The notes: generated by a model from the letters alone, not told the origin. Counted from the first letter of the stretch, positions 32,281 to 41,901 are shown. The stretch is DNA of 45,344 nt from Falsiruegeria mediterranea M17 (GCF_900302455.1 NZ_ONZG01000020.1:1-45344), one strand, 5' to 3'. Translations and numbers: made by a program.

Positions 32281-35133
32281 ATGCTGCACCATCTCAAATT
32301 TCTTCGGCGCACAAGGTGCCGACCGCTGTTTTTTGACGCACAGTGGTACCTGGACAGATATGGAGATGTGGCCGCTGCGGGGCTGGATCCGTTGCAGCAT
32401 TACCTGCGGTGGGGTCGGGACGAGGGGCGCCTGCCTTGTCTCATGATGGCGGCCTGGCGAGAGCGCGATGTGCGCTGGGGCCTGTCGGAAGCAGACCACG
32501 ACACACTTGACGCTCTGGCCCGCAACACCGCCGGAGACATTCCCCGCGCCGATCAGGTTTGGGCCACGCTTGCCTGTGCCCGTCTGCAGGCGCGCAACGG
32601 CAACTGGGGGGATGCTCAAGCACTTTTGCGCGGCCTCGATCCGGACCGCGAGATCCTGCGCGGGTTCTGTCTGCCGGATCCGGCGCTTTTGAGCATCGAG
32701 GCTGACGTCATGGCCGGGGATCTTGCCGCGGCGCGCCAGATGCTGACGCAGGCGCGGGCGCTGTTCGGCCTCCTGCCCGATCTGACCCTGGCCGAGGCCA
32801 ACATTCTGGCCATAGGCGCCGGGCATGGTACGGCCTGGACACAGGTGCTGGCCCCGCTTTACCGGCGTGCGGGCAAGATCAGTGTTGCCGTGGACCCCGC
32901 CCACCCGGATCAACCCGCTTTTGATGGGTTGCGCCCCGCAGGATCGGTGCGCCCCAATCGCCGGGGCCCCCTGGTCAGTGTCATCGTGCCCGCCTACAAT
33001 GCCGAAACCACCCTGGCCACCACCCTGCGCAGCCTGCGCGATCAAAGCTGGGGCAATCTTGAAATTCTGGTGGTCGACAATGGGTCGACCGACAGAACCG
33101 CCGAAATCGCCCGGATCGCCACGCGGCAAGATCCCCGTATCCGCCTGTTGGACGGACATGCCGAACCGGGCACCTATGGCGCCCGCAATCTGGGCATGGC
33201 ACAGGCCAGCGGTGCCTTTGTCACGGTTCTGGATGCGGATGACTGGGCCCATCCGGACCGGATCGCGCAGCAGGCCCGCGCGCTGACGGGCGCGCGCGCG
33301 CCCGTCGCCAGCCTGGCCCATTGGGTGCGCACCACCCCCGATCTGCGCTTTACCCGTTGGTGGCGCGAAGAGGGGCTGACCCATCCTGACATCTCGTCGC
33401 TGATGATCCGCGCCGAGGCCCGGGAAGCGCTCGGGTTCTGGGACCGGGCCCGCGCTGCCGCTGATACCGAATATCATCTGCGCCTGCAGGCGCGCTTTGG
33501 CCCCAAGTCCTTGATCGAGGTGCTGCCCGGTATCCCGCTATCCTTTGGCCGGGTGCGCCCGCAGTCCCTGACACAGGCGCGCGAAACCGGGATCGGGTCG
33601 CATCTGTTCGGGGCGCGGCGGGATTATCAGCTGGCGGGGCAACGCTGGCATCTTCGCATGCAGGACCGGGGCGATCTGCCCTTGCCGCAATACCCCAAAG
33701 AGCGCCCTTACCAGATCCCCGCCGCCTTGGCCCTGCCCGCCACAAATGACCCGCCGCCGCGCGCGGATGATGCGGAATGGCTAGCCACATCCGGGATCTA
33801 TGAGGACAGCTGGTACATGCAGAACTATCCGGATCTGCGCATCCGCGAAACGGACGGTCATCTGCACTATGCAACAACCGGCGAGGCCGAGGATCGCGAT
33901 CCGGGGCCAGGGTTCTCCACCTCGGGCTACCGTATGGCTTATGGGCCGTTTTCCGGGTCCCCTTTGCGCCACTATCTGCAAGAAGGGCGTGCACAGGGCC
34001 TGTCGCCTCTGCCGATCTTTGAGGGCGCCCTGCCCCCACCCGCCGCGGGGCGGCATGTTCTGGTGTTCGGGCATCAGGCGCGCTCTCATGTATTTGGGGC
34101 TGAACGCTGCCTGATCGACCTGCTTGAGCGCCTGTATGCGGCAGGCATGACGCCCTCGGTGGTGCTGCCACAAATCCAGAACCCTGATTATCTGGAGACG
34201 CTCAAAGCCCGCGCATATCAGGTGCATGTGCGACCCTATGGCTGGATCTTTGGCAACGTCCCCCCACACCCTGCAACCGTTGCCGGGCTGGCCGAGCTGA
34301 TCCGCAGCAGCAAAGCTGTGGAAATACACCAGAACACCGCGGTTATGGATGCCCCGCTGCGGGCCGCAAGACAGGTTGGCATTCCAAGCATGGTGCATGT
34401 GCACGAGCTCCCCGCGCAGGATCCACGCCTGTGCATGGATCTGGGATGCAGCGCCGAAGAACTGCGCCACCATCTGCTGCGCCACGCCGACCGGTTCAGC
34501 GCCAATTCACAAGCTGTGGCAGAGTGGCTGGGTCTGCCTGCTGGTCAGATCGCCCTGCTGCCCAACAGGATCAACCCGGACCTGCAGACCCTGCCCTTTG
34601 CCCCCGCCGATCCGCCGCGCGTGGCGCTCATCGGCAGCCTGATCGCCAAGAAGGGGGTTCGGGATTTCGCCGAGGTGGCCCGGCAGTTTGCCCGGATGGG
34701 CGGAGAGGCTCAGTTCCTGCTGATTGGCCCAGAGACACCGGATCTGAAACGGTTGGGAGATTTGCCGGCAAACATACGCCATGCGGGGTATGTCCCGGAT
34801 CCGGTGGCCGCCATGCGCCAGGCGGATATCGTCCTGTCGCTGTCCCATTTTGCCGAGAGCTTTGGTTTGACCGTGCTCGAAGCCATGGCCGCCGGGCGCC
34901 CTGTGATCTGCTATGACCGGGGGACCCCGCCGACCCTGCTGGGTGAGGCGGGTGCGGGGTTTGTGACAGCAGCCGACGATACCGCTGCAGTGGCCAAGGC
35001 GCTGTGTGCGCTTATCGCGGACGATCGTCGGCTGGAGGCAGCGTCAAAAGCGGCCCGTGCCCGCGCAGCAATGCTGATCGACGGTGCCGAAACCGCGTCC
35101 CTGGCTGCGCTCGAACCGCCCTCGATCACCTGA
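32281..35133 (+). CDS. Multidomain glycosyltransferase: GT2 plus GT4 with WY..YPD modules
   Basis: The 950-residue protein begins with a WY..YGD..HY module (about 17-50; FDAQWYLDRYGDV) and a helical repeat region (about 60-190, TPR-like). A GT2 domain (about 230-450) has SVIVPAYNAETTLATTL and the metal-binding region VTVLDADDW. A second module pair follows (about 500-570), then a GT4 domain (about 590-950) with ESFGLTVLEAMAAGRPVICY carrying the E-x7-E pattern. Two catalytic domains in one chain suggest addition of two different sugars. GTG 32242 would add 13 residues; neither start has a good ribosome-binding site. It diverges from the small module protein and ends 40 bp before a converging glycosyltransferase gene. 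Confidence 0.88.
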   Translation: MLHHLKFLRRTRCRPLFFDAQWYLDRYGDVAAAGLDPLQHYLRWGRDEGRLPCLMMAAWRERDVRWGLSEADHDTLDALARNTAGDIPRADQVWATLACARLQARNGNWGDAQALLRGLDPDREILRGFCLPDPALLSIEADVMAGDLAAARQMLTQARALFGLLPDLTLAEANILAIGAGHGTAWTQVLAPLYRRAGKISVAVDPAHPDQPAFDGLRPAGSVRPNRRGPLVSVIVPAYNAETTLATTLRSLRDQSWGNLEILVVDNGSTDRTAEIARIATRQDPRIRLLDGHAEPGTYGARNLGMAQASGAFVTVLDADDWAHPDRIAQQARALTGARAPVASLAHWVRTTPDLRFTRWWREEGLTHPDISSLMIRAEAREALGFWDRARAAADTEYHLRLQARFGPKSLIEVLPGIPLSFGRVRPQSLTQARETGIGSHLFGARRDYQLAGQRWHLRMQDRGDLPLPQYPKERPYQIPAALALPATNDPPPRADDAEWLATSGIYEDSWYMQNYPDLRIRETDGHLHYATTGEAEDRDPGPGFSTSGYRMAYGPFSGSPLRHYLQEGRAQGLSPLPIFEGALPPPAAGRHVLVFGHQARSHVFGAERCLIDLLERLYAAGMTPSVVLPQIQNPDYLETLKARAYQVHVRPYGWIFGNVPPHPATVAGLAELIRSSKAVEIHQNTAVMDAPLRAARQVGIPSMVHVHELPAQDPRLCMDLGCSAEELRHHLLRHADRFSANSQAVAEWLGLPAGQIALLPNRINPDLQTLPFAPADPPRVALIGSLIAKKGVRDFAEVARQFARMGGEAQFLLIGPETPDLKRLGDLPANIRHAGYVPDPVAAMRQADIVLSLSHFAESFGLTVLEAMAAGRPVICYDRGTPPTLLGEAGAGFVTAADDTAAVAKALCALIADDRRLEAASKAARARAAMLIDGAETASLAALEPPSIT

Positions 35134-35173
35134 CCGGGTGATGTGCTTCCGCGTTACCTGCGGTCTTATCCAA

Positions 35174-36457
35174 TCAATTTGCCGGAAGTGACGTACGTCT
35201 CAACACACGCAGTTTGCGCCGTAGCGTTGTGATCTCGGACCGCATCAAAACAAACCCGGTATCGTTGAGAGCAGATACCATCTGGCTGTAAGGGGGCAGT
35301 ATGTCTTTCATATGCCCCAAGAAATCTGGACGGCAAAAGATCAGATTCCCATCATCCAGCTTGTGAGCCGCGGCCAGGGCAACTTCGAGACTTGATCTGT
35401 CTTTTGGTGGGAGGTGTCCGTGCAGAGCTGTTTTGACATAACGCGCCCATATCAGATCAGCATCATGGTCGGGCCTGAGAAGATCTTGGCAGGCCCTTAT
35501 GTTGTCTTGCCCGATCAAACGTTCCCAATCTCGCTGTAGTGCTTGAACGGATATGTTTGATTGCCCTTCACCAGTAAAATTGCTGAAGCGCGTGCGCTCA
35601 ATAAGTGAGGGCGAGCTTAGCCCGATCACCCCGTCACGATGACAGATCAAGCAGGGGCGGCCCGCCGCCATTGTTTCTAGAAACACGCGCTCCCCATGAC
35701 AGGCAATGCCATCAAACTCCGCGAGCCGTTCAGAGATATTCTCGACAAAACCGTGAAATTCGACAGCCGGGTTGTCGGCGGTCATGGCTCTGGCGCGTTC
35801 GGACTCTGCCCCGTCTCCAAACACATGCAAGCTGGAAATCGGCAGAGATGGCATAGCCGCCACAAGATGCCGCAAGGCATCCACATGTTCCTTTTCATGT
35901 CGGGCGACAAAAGCCCATTTGCCATGGTCCGGGGGTGCGGGTGGGGACCGCTGCCAATTGCCGACTGCATTCATCATGACGGTTTGATCCTGCTGCGGCA
36001 CACCATGGGTTGCCACTATGCAATCGCGCGCCGCCGATGAGACTGGGTACACGGCTGCGGCGCAGGGGAACACCATCTTTGAAATAAGAAGCCCCAATGT
36101 CTGGTTCACCTTTCGGGCTGCCTGGAACATGCCGTGAATCGTCAGGAAATATGGGATATTACAGCGCACCGACACACAGGCGCCCAGCACCCCGACAAAC
36201 GGGCAGTGACAGTGAATGTGAGTGACCTGCTCCGTTTGGCAGAATGCTGTTAAACGTGCCACTTCAGCCAGAAACCGGCTGGCCGGAATGTCCTTGGCCA
36301 GATCCAGCCGCTGGAAGTCTGGCGGGGCCATATCGGATAGGCGTGCGCCCATACAGGTGACCCGCGCGCCCAAACGGCGCAATGCATCAACCTTCCCGAG
36401 GAGGTGTGTCTCCAGACCGCCTGCGGTAAACTGGTCTATGAGTATTAAAACATGCAT
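35174..36457 (-). CDS. GT4-type glycosyltransferase
   Basis: This 427-residue GT-B protein starts MHVLILIDQFTAGGLETHLL, the standard acceptor-half motif of GT4 enzymes. The middle has IHCHCPFVGVLG and LTIHGMFQAARKVNQ. The donor half has FVARHEKEHVDALRHLV and HGERVFLETMAAGRPCLICH, where one glutamate of the usual E-x7-E pair is retained. The C-terminal ~100 residues are helical and hydrophilic. It ends the leftward operon kpsM-rgpF-like-GT, 3 nt after the RgpF-like gene. Its base composition is noticeably less GC-rich than its neighbours, which may indicate separate acquisition. Substrate unknown. Confidence 0.85.
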   Translation of the reverse strand: MHVLILIDQFTAGGLETHLLGKVDALRRLGARVTCMGARLSDMAPPDFQRLDLAKDIPASRFLAEVARLTAFCQTEQVTHIHCHCPFVGVLGACVSVRCNIPYFLTIHGMFQAARKVNQTLGLLISKMVFPCAAAVYPVSSAARDCIVATHGVPQQDQTVMMNAVGNWQRSPPAPPDHGKWAFVARHEKEHVDALRHLVAAMPSLPISSLHVFGDGAESERARAMTADNPAVEFHGFVENISERLAEFDGIACHGERVFLETMAAGRPCLICHRDGVIGLSSPSLIERTRFSNFTGEGQSNISVQALQRDWERLIGQDNIRACQDLLRPDHDADLIWARYVKTALHGHLPPKDRSSLEVALAAAHKLDDGNLIFCRPDFLGHMKDILPPYSQMVSALNDTGFVLMRSEITTLRRKLRVLRRTSLPAN

Positions 36458-36460
36458 CTT

Positions 36461-37621
36461 CTAATCCAATGAATTGATCCGTGCTCTCTGAAACGGGCTG
36501 CGCTCCACATGTGGGGCATCCAGGTCATGGCTTTCGCGAATGTCCATCTGGGCCGCCCGGCTCAGATAGCCAAGGGTGCGCTCGACCGCATGGGCGGTGG
36601 TGCCATCGACCAGGGCCTGCTCGGGCTCGAAATCGGATGCCGTCAGGCGCAGAGATGCAAGCTGGGCCAGAACAGCGGGTTTCACCCAATAGATCGCCCC
36701 GGCCGGAAAATTCAGGGGCCCGGTGGCCGGGTCAAGTCCCGCGCGCGCCAGGATGTCCCGGGTCAGGTCGCGATTGCAGCCCCACCAGTCCTCTCCGTGA
36801 TAATGCTGGCCATCCGCAACCCAGATCCCGGCCTGCGGATCGTTCAGAAAGGCATCTAACCGAGTCTGTGTCCGGTCAGGAGGGCCAAGCACGCCGGCAA
36901 CCAGATTCTGCCGCCAAACCGCGCCGTCCGCGCGGTGGGGAGATTTCTTGCTGTGCAGCTTGCAGATGGCCCGGTAGGGGGCAAAAAGGCCAGCCGACAA
37001 GAGGTGAAGAAAGGGAAAGATATCGCGCCCATGATTGGGCATGGCCCAGACGCTGGCCTGGGGAAACCGGGCTTGAACCTGCGCGCGCAGGGGCGCGACC
37101 TCGGCCTCGGCACCGGTTGCCGTGACATAGAGATCGAAGGCAAAGCTCTGCTGCTCGAGTGCTGTGGCAAATTCGGGCCACATGTCGTGATAATAAAGAT
37201 GCAGGGCCACGGCCACCGGCGCAGGGGGGGATGAATGCATGGACGGCGGGTGGATCACCGGCAAGGGGAGCTCGGCCACCGCCCCCGTATCCAACACGGT
37301 GCGGGCTTCGTGCTGTCCGCATTCAATGTAATGCAGAAACGGGTGACGTGCGGCGCCTCCTTGCAGATCCGGATTGTTGTAGAGATAGGCCCGGGGGGAA
37401 AATGACGGGTTCGGGCACAGGCCCGCTGGTTCGCCGAAAAGAGCATAATGTCTTTCTGGTGCCAGGCGGAACAGTCTGCGCAGCCGGGGATTGGAGCGGA
37501 TGTAGAAGCCGCGATCAAACAGGCCGCTTTCTTTCAGCAGCCGGACATGGCGCCGGGTCTGTGTGTTTGGCGTCAGAAAGCGAAGGACAACGCGGATCTG
37601 GTGCAGCAGTCGTGACATCAT
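36461..37621 (-). CDS. Rhamnan-synthesis RgpF-family protein with WY..YPD-type modules
   Basis: This 386-residue protein has an N-terminal basic segment, then two degenerate copies of the module seen in its neighbours: SGLFDRGFYIRSNPRLRRL...HYALFG (about 32-65) and YLYNNPDL...HYIECG (about 79-102). The RgpF domain (about 135-330) has VALHLYYHDMWPEF, MPNHGRDIFPFLHLL and CKLHSKKSPHR, followed by an RxN/LV region typical of the family. RgpF proteins act in rhamnose-glucose polysaccharide assembly, probably as glycosyltransferases. ATG 37621 overlaps the stop of the ABC permease gene (ATGA). Confidence 0.87.
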   Translation of the reverse strand: MMSRLLHQIRVVLRFLTPNTQTRRHVRLLKESGLFDRGFYIRSNPRLRRLFRLAPERHYALFGEPAGLCPNPSFSPRAYLYNNPDLQGGAARHPFLHYIECGQHEARTVLDTGAVAELPLPVIHPPSMHSSPPAPVAVALHLYYHDMWPEFATALEQQSFAFDLYVTATGAEAEVAPLRAQVQARFPQASVWAMPNHGRDIFPFLHLLSAGLFAPYRAICKLHSKKSPHRADGAVWRQNLVAGVLGPPDRTQTRLDAFLNDPQAGIWVADGQHYHGEDWWGCNRDLTRDILARAGLDPATGPLNFPAGAIYWVKPAVLAQLASLRLTASDFEPEQALVDGTTAHAVERTLGYLSRAAQMDIRESHDLDAPHVERSPFQRARINSLD

Positions 37622-38415
37622 CGCTGTAGAATGAACTGATAGTTTTTCAGCAGGAACAGCATTCCGAAAATACCCAGCACACAGGATATCACGAAGACAT
37701 AGACTGGCTGGACGTAGACCGCATCATACGTGACGAAGAACCCTTTGCGGATTTGGCTGGTAATATGAGCCACCGGGTTCAGCATGAACCAGTCCCGAAA
37801 CCGGGCCGGGACGTTTTCGGGAATGAACAGGATACCGGACAGAATGAACATGGGCCGGTTCAGAACGGCCCAGATCTGACCCCAGATTGGAAAGCGGGAC
37901 GTCAGATAACAATTCATCACCCCGACAGAGGCGGTGAGCGCCAGCAACATGGCCAGGCCCAGGAAAAGGCTTGGCCAGTCGATGATCGGGCGCAGGTTGT
38001 AGAAAAGGATGATGCCCACGATCACCAGCAACATGACCAGCAGCTGTGTCACCGAATTGAGCAGGAAGCGGGCCAGCAGCGCATCGGTAAAGGTCAGCGC
38101 GGGATAGGCCAGAAGCGGTCGGGAAAACTGGATGGATTGCGCCATCTTGGCGCTGACCCCAGTATAAAGCATGAACGGCAGGATGCCGGTGGCAAAGAAA
38201 TAGGCAAAATTGGTCCCCAAGGCCGGGCTTCGCAACACCAGGCTGAACACGATGCTCAGCAGGGCGATCCCGGCCGCCGGTTCCAATATGGTCCACAGAT
38301 AGCCCCCGGGCGATTGGCCATAGGTGCTTTCCATTTCCCGGAGGGTCAGGGCCGAGACGGCACGAAAGGTCTTGAAGCGTCGCCGACCTGGTGGGGGCGC
38401 TGTCGGAGATGTCAT
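37618..38415 (-). CDS. kpsM: Capsular polysaccharide ABC-2 transporter permease (KpsM-like)
   Basis: This 265-residue integral membrane protein has about six transmembrane helices of ABC-2 type. They include ILEPAAGIALLSIVFSLVLR, YFFATGILPFMLYTGVS and the C-terminal FVISCVLGIFGMLFLL. The conserved GYLWTILEP and FRDWFMLNPVAHI segments match KpsM/Wzm permeases. With the KpsT-type ATPase (39697) it would export the finished polysaccharide across the inner membrane. ATG 38415 is preferred; TTG 38448 would add 11 residues. The gene diverges from the KpsE gene with a 108-bp spacer and is the first gene of the leftward trio. Confidence 0.92.
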   Translation of the reverse strand: MTSPTAPPPGRRRFKTFRAVSALTLREMESTYGQSPGGYLWTILEPAAGIALLSIVFSLVLRSPALGTNFAYFFATGILPFMLYTGVSAKMAQSIQFSRPLLAYPALTFTDALLARFLLNSVTQLLVMLLVIVGIILFYNLRPIIDWPSLFLGLAMLLALTASVGVMNCYLTSRFPIWGQIWAVLNRPMFILSGILFIPENVPARFRDWFMLNPVAHITSQIRKGFFVTYDAVYVQPVYVFVISCVLGIFGMLFLLKNYQFILQR

Positions 38416-38523
38416 CTGGCGCGCAATCCTTTGTGATATATGGCTCAAAGAAGGGTGTTGAATTGAGTTGGCCTCGGTCCGGGAGTTAGGGTAAAGACTT
38501 GTACAGATATTGAAAAGAATGGA

Positions 38524-39693
38524 TTGACTGTGGCCGAGACCCCGTCCGAATTACCCTCCGCCTACAGCGTCCCCCCCCCGGTCCGCCCTGCGTTCATGCG
38601 CCCCCGGCACTGGATGCTGATCATCACCTTTGTGATCTGTGTAATCGTGCCCACCGTGCTGGCTGGTGTGTATCTCTACACCCGTGCGGCCGATCAATAT
38701 GCTTCGCGGGTCGGGTTTTCCGTGCGCAGCGAGGAAACCGGGTCCGCTTTTGAGTTCCTGGGCAGTTTGACCAATGTCTCGGGATCGTCATCGTCGGATA
38801 CCGATATTCTTTACAAGTTCATCCAAAGCCAGGAACTGGTGGAGGCCGTGGATACGGCACTGGATCTGCATACGATCTGGGGGAAACCGACCGATGATCC
38901 TTATTTCACGCTTGCGCCCGACAGCTCGCTTGAGGATCTGCTGGACTATTGGGAAGACATGGTGCGGGTGATTTATGACCCCGGCACCGGATTGATCGAG
39001 GTCGAGGTCCGCGCCTTTGACCCCCAGGATGCTCGGCGGATCGCACAGGATTTGTTGGAGCGCTCCAGCGCGATGATCAACGAACTGTCCACCGTGGCAC
39101 GGACGGATGTGACCCGCTACGCCCGTGAAGAGCTCGATCAGGCAATCCAGCGCCTGAAAGAGGCCCGTCAGGCGATGACCCTGTTTCGCAATGAAACTCA
39201 GATCGTCGATCCCGGTGCAGATATCCAAGGGCAAATGGGTTTGCTCAGCTCTCTGCAGTTGAAGCTGGCGGAAACATTGATCGAACTGGATATCCTGACG
39301 CAAACCGTACGCCCCAATGACCCGCGTATCGAACAGACCCGCCGCGAAACGTTGGTGATCCAGAAGCGGATCGACCAGGAGCGGCGCAAGCTGGGCGTGT
39401 CAGGCGATGATGACGTCAAGGTTTTTGCCGATCTGGTCGGCCAGTTCGAAGTCCTGTCCGTGGATCTGAAATTTGCCGAACAGGCTTATATTTCGGCCTT
39501 GTCTGCTTATGACACAGCCGTTGCCGAGGCGCGGCGGCAAAGCCGGTATCTGGCGGCATATCTGCACCCGACCTTGGCCGAGACGCCGGAATATCCGCAG
39601 CGCGAAATCCTGCTGGCGGTTCTGTCGCTCATCCTGTTTGGCAGTTGGTCCATTCTGATGTTGGTGATCTACAGCCTCAAGGACAGGAAGTGA
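38524..39693 (+). CDS. kpsE: Capsule export inner-membrane/periplasmic adaptor (KpsE-like)
   Basis: This 389-residue protein belongs to the polysaccharide co-polymerase/KpsE family. An N-terminal membrane helix (about 31-52) and a C-terminal one (about 361-384) enclose a large periplasmic domain, predicted helical with a long coiled coil (about 195-340; REELDQAIQRLKEARQAMTL). It connects the ABC transporter to the outer-membrane pore. The start TTG 38524 gives a proline-rich cytoplasmic tail; no later codon fits better. It is 3 nt before kpsT. No Wza/KpsD gene is present in this window. Confidence 0.92.
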   Translation: MTVAETPSELPSAYSVPPPVRPAFMRPRHWMLIITFVICVIVPTVLAGVYLYTRAADQYASRVGFSVRSEETGSAFEFLGSLTNVSGSSSSDTDILYKFIQSQELVEAVDTALDLHTIWGKPTDDPYFTLAPDSSLEDLLDYWEDMVRVIYDPGTGLIEVEVRAFDPQDARRIAQDLLERSSAMINELSTVARTDVTRYAREELDQAIQRLKEARQAMTLFRNETQIVDPGADIQGQMGLLSSLQLKLAETLIELDILTQTVRPNDPRIEQTRRETLVIQKRIDQERRKLGVSGDDDVKVFADLVGQFEVLSVDLKFAEQAYISALSAYDTAVAEARRQSRYLAAYLHPTLAETPEYPQREILLAVLSLILFGSWSILMLVIYSLKDRK

Positions 39694-39696
39694 TCC

Positions 39697-40368
39697 ATGA
39701 TCCGGCTGGAAAATGTCTGCAAATCCTTTCGGGTCGGTACGGGATACAAGGTGGTGGCCAACAATGTATCCTTTGAAATACCCAAGGGGCGGGCGGTTGG
39801 CTTGCTCGGGCGCAATGGGTCCGGAAAATCGACACTCATGCAGATGCTGGCAGGAAGCATGAAACCGGATTCCGGGCGCATCGTGACCACCGGCAGCGTG
39901 TCCTGGCCGGTGGGGTTTCAGGGCAGTTTCCACCGAGATCTGAGCGGAGCGCAAAATGCGCGTTTCCTGGCTCGGGTCTATGGCGTGGATACCCAGGAGC
40001 TTTTGGATTTCGTCCAGGATTTTTCGGAGCTGGGAAAGCACTTCTTCGAGCCGGTGCGCAATTATTCCTCAGGGATGCGCTCTCGTTTGGGGTTTTCCTG
40101 CTCGATGGGGATCAAGTTCGACACCTATCTGATCGACGAGGTGACAGCTGTGGGTGACGCGGCCTTCAAGCGAAAATGCGAGGAGATGCTGCTCGATCGG
40201 CTCAAGGACAGCGGTGCGTTGTTTGTCTCGCACAACATGTCTGATGTACGTAAGATCTGCTACTCGGGGGCTGTGCTGGAGGGAGGCTCGTTCAGCTTTT
40301 ATACACATGTGGAAAAAGCTATCCGACTGCATGAAAACAACCTCAAATATCGTTCTCCGCCTGAATAA
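39697..40368 (+). CDS. kpsT: Capsular polysaccharide ABC transporter ATPase (KpsT-like)
   Basis: This 223-residue ATPase has Walker A GRNGSGKS (38-45), the ABC signature YSSGM (123-127), Walker B FDTYLIDE (141-148) and the switch histidine H179. The size and the short C-terminus match KpsT rather than Wzt, so there is no carbohydrate-binding tail. It powers export through the KpsM-type permease. It is co-transcribed with kpsE. Confidence 0.94.
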   Translation: MIRLENVCKSFRVGTGYKVVANNVSFEIPKGRAVGLLGRNGSGKSTLMQMLAGSMKPDSGRIVTTGSVSWPVGFQGSFHRDLSGAQNARFLARVYGVDTQELLDFVQDFSELGKHFFEPVRNYSSGMRSRLGFSCSMGIKFDTYLIDEVTAVGDAAFKRKCEEMLLDRLKDSGALFVSHNMSDVRKICYSGAVLEGGSFSFYTHVEKAIRLHENNLKYRSPPE

Positions 40369-40606
40369 CTTGCTGGACCTTTGAGTCACGCAAGAGCGCA
40401 CAAAATGGGACATACTCCAGCATGGGTCGCACTGCGCGGAACTCTTTGTCAGCTGTTGACCGGGTCGCGCCCCGGACGCAGCAGAAGTGTTTGACCCCCT
40501 TCTGAAATCAACGTGTGTTGCGCCAGTGCAGGACGGTACGTTTGGTAGATTTTGACATGTATCGGTGAGATTTCTCGTCAATGTCATCATCACGGGATGC
40601 AGCTTC

Positions 40607-41890
40607 ATGGCGACTTCATCACCCCGGTTGGATCTACCCTACATCCAGCCCTCGCAAGCTCAGAAACATGTAACGCATAACGAGGCGCTGCAACGTCTCG
40701 ATATTCTGACACAGCTGGTCGTGCTGGAGGTTGGCGCGCAAACGTCGCCCGCTGAGCCAGAGACCGGTGAAACCCACGCGCTTGGCAGCGCCCCCACCGG
40801 GACTTGGGCCGGACAAGCGGGGAGATTGGCTTATTGGACCGGCAATGCATGGCTTTTTGTCACCCCGCACCAGGGGTGGCGGGCCTTTGATCGGTCCAGC
40901 GGTCGGGCGTTTGTGCATGATGGCACCGAGTGGAAACCCGAACTCTCGGATCTGAACAATCTGGGCGAGGTGGGCATCGGCACCGGGGCGGATGCCACAA
41001 ACCGCCTGGCTGTGGCCTCACCCGCGAGCTTGTTTTCCCATGCCGGGGCTGGACACCAGATCAAAATCAATAAGGCCGATGACGGTGACACCGCAAGCGT
41101 CTTGTTTCAATCGAACTGGACTGGCCATGCCGAGATGGGTTTGGCTGGTGACACGACGTTTGCCATCAAGACCAGCGCAGATGGCAGCAACTGGCAGGAT
41201 ATGCTGCGCCTCAATCCGACCAGCCAGCAGATCGAGATGGCCCCCGATGGCACCACCCGTGTCCGGCTCAGCGCCGCCGAGCTGGAGATCGACACACCCG
41301 TAACGGGCTCGGCCGTTCAATCCGGAACCACCGATGTCACGGATGGGCGGTTGGTCCGGGTCGAGGGTGCCCATGCTGCGGCCCTGTCCCATCACACAAG
41401 CTATTATTCAGCCAATGGGACCACCGCGAACATCGATACTTGCGATGCCGGCTTTGCCGGGTTGATCAGGGATGCCAACGCCGGGACCTGGCCTCTGACC
41501 CCGCATGGGGCGTTTGTATATGTCACAACGCAGGCCATCTATACTGGGGCCGCCGTCCTGCAAACCGCGACCTATGGCTATCACAGCAGCACACCAACGC
41601 TGCTGCGGGAATTCCGTCGGGTGCGGGCCAACTCCGGAGGCAACTGGTCGCCTTGGTATGAGATCTATAACAGTAATTCGTTGGTTGGACCGGTCTCGCA
41701 GCTGGCCGGCGTGCCGACCGGCGCAGTGGTCGAACAGGGCAGCAATGCCAGCGGCCAATATGTGCGATGGGCTGACGGGACACAGATCTGCACCAACGAC
41801 GATACCGCAATCACCACACCTGCCGCCGCATTCACAGGCACAATTACCAAGATCGACGGCGACAAGCTATGGATCGGACGTTGGTTCTGA
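40607..41890 (+). CDS. DUF2793 phage/GTA-type fibre protein with pyocin-knob-like end
   Basis: This 427-residue protein opens with a DUF2793 domain (about 1-100; LPYIQPSQAQKHVTHNEALQ, then GTWAGQAGRLAYWTGNAW and VTPHQGWRAF). This domain occurs in Rhodobacterales phage and gene-transfer-agent host-specificity proteins. A glycine-rich beta region follows, then a pyocin-knob-like receptor-binding part (about 294-352; WPLTPHGAFVYVTTQ...SGGNWSPWYEIYNS) and a short beta end (GQYVRWADGTQICTND). There is no signal peptide. ATG 40607 starts the domain; the frame is open from 40565. It lies 239 bp after kpsT in the same direction. I infer a fibre that binds cell-surface glycan. Confidence 0.88.
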   Translation: MATSSPRLDLPYIQPSQAQKHVTHNEALQRLDILTQLVVLEVGAQTSPAEPETGETHALGSAPTGTWAGQAGRLAYWTGNAWLFVTPHQGWRAFDRSSGRAFVHDGTEWKPELSDLNNLGEVGIGTGADATNRLAVASPASLFSHAGAGHQIKINKADDGDTASVLFQSNWTGHAEMGLAGDTTFAIKTSADGSNWQDMLRLNPTSQQIEMAPDGTTRVRLSAAELEIDTPVTGSAVQSGTTDVTDGRLVRVEGAHAAALSHHTSYYSANGTTANIDTCDAGFAGLIRDANAGTWPLTPHGAFVYVTTQAIYTGAAVLQTATYGYHSSTPTLLREFRRVRANSGGNWSPWYEIYNSNSLVGPVSQLAGVPTGAVVEQGSNASGQYVRWADGTQICTNDDTAITTPAAAFTGTITKIDGDKLWIGRWF

Positions 41891-41901
41891 GGAGACTGCC
41901 C

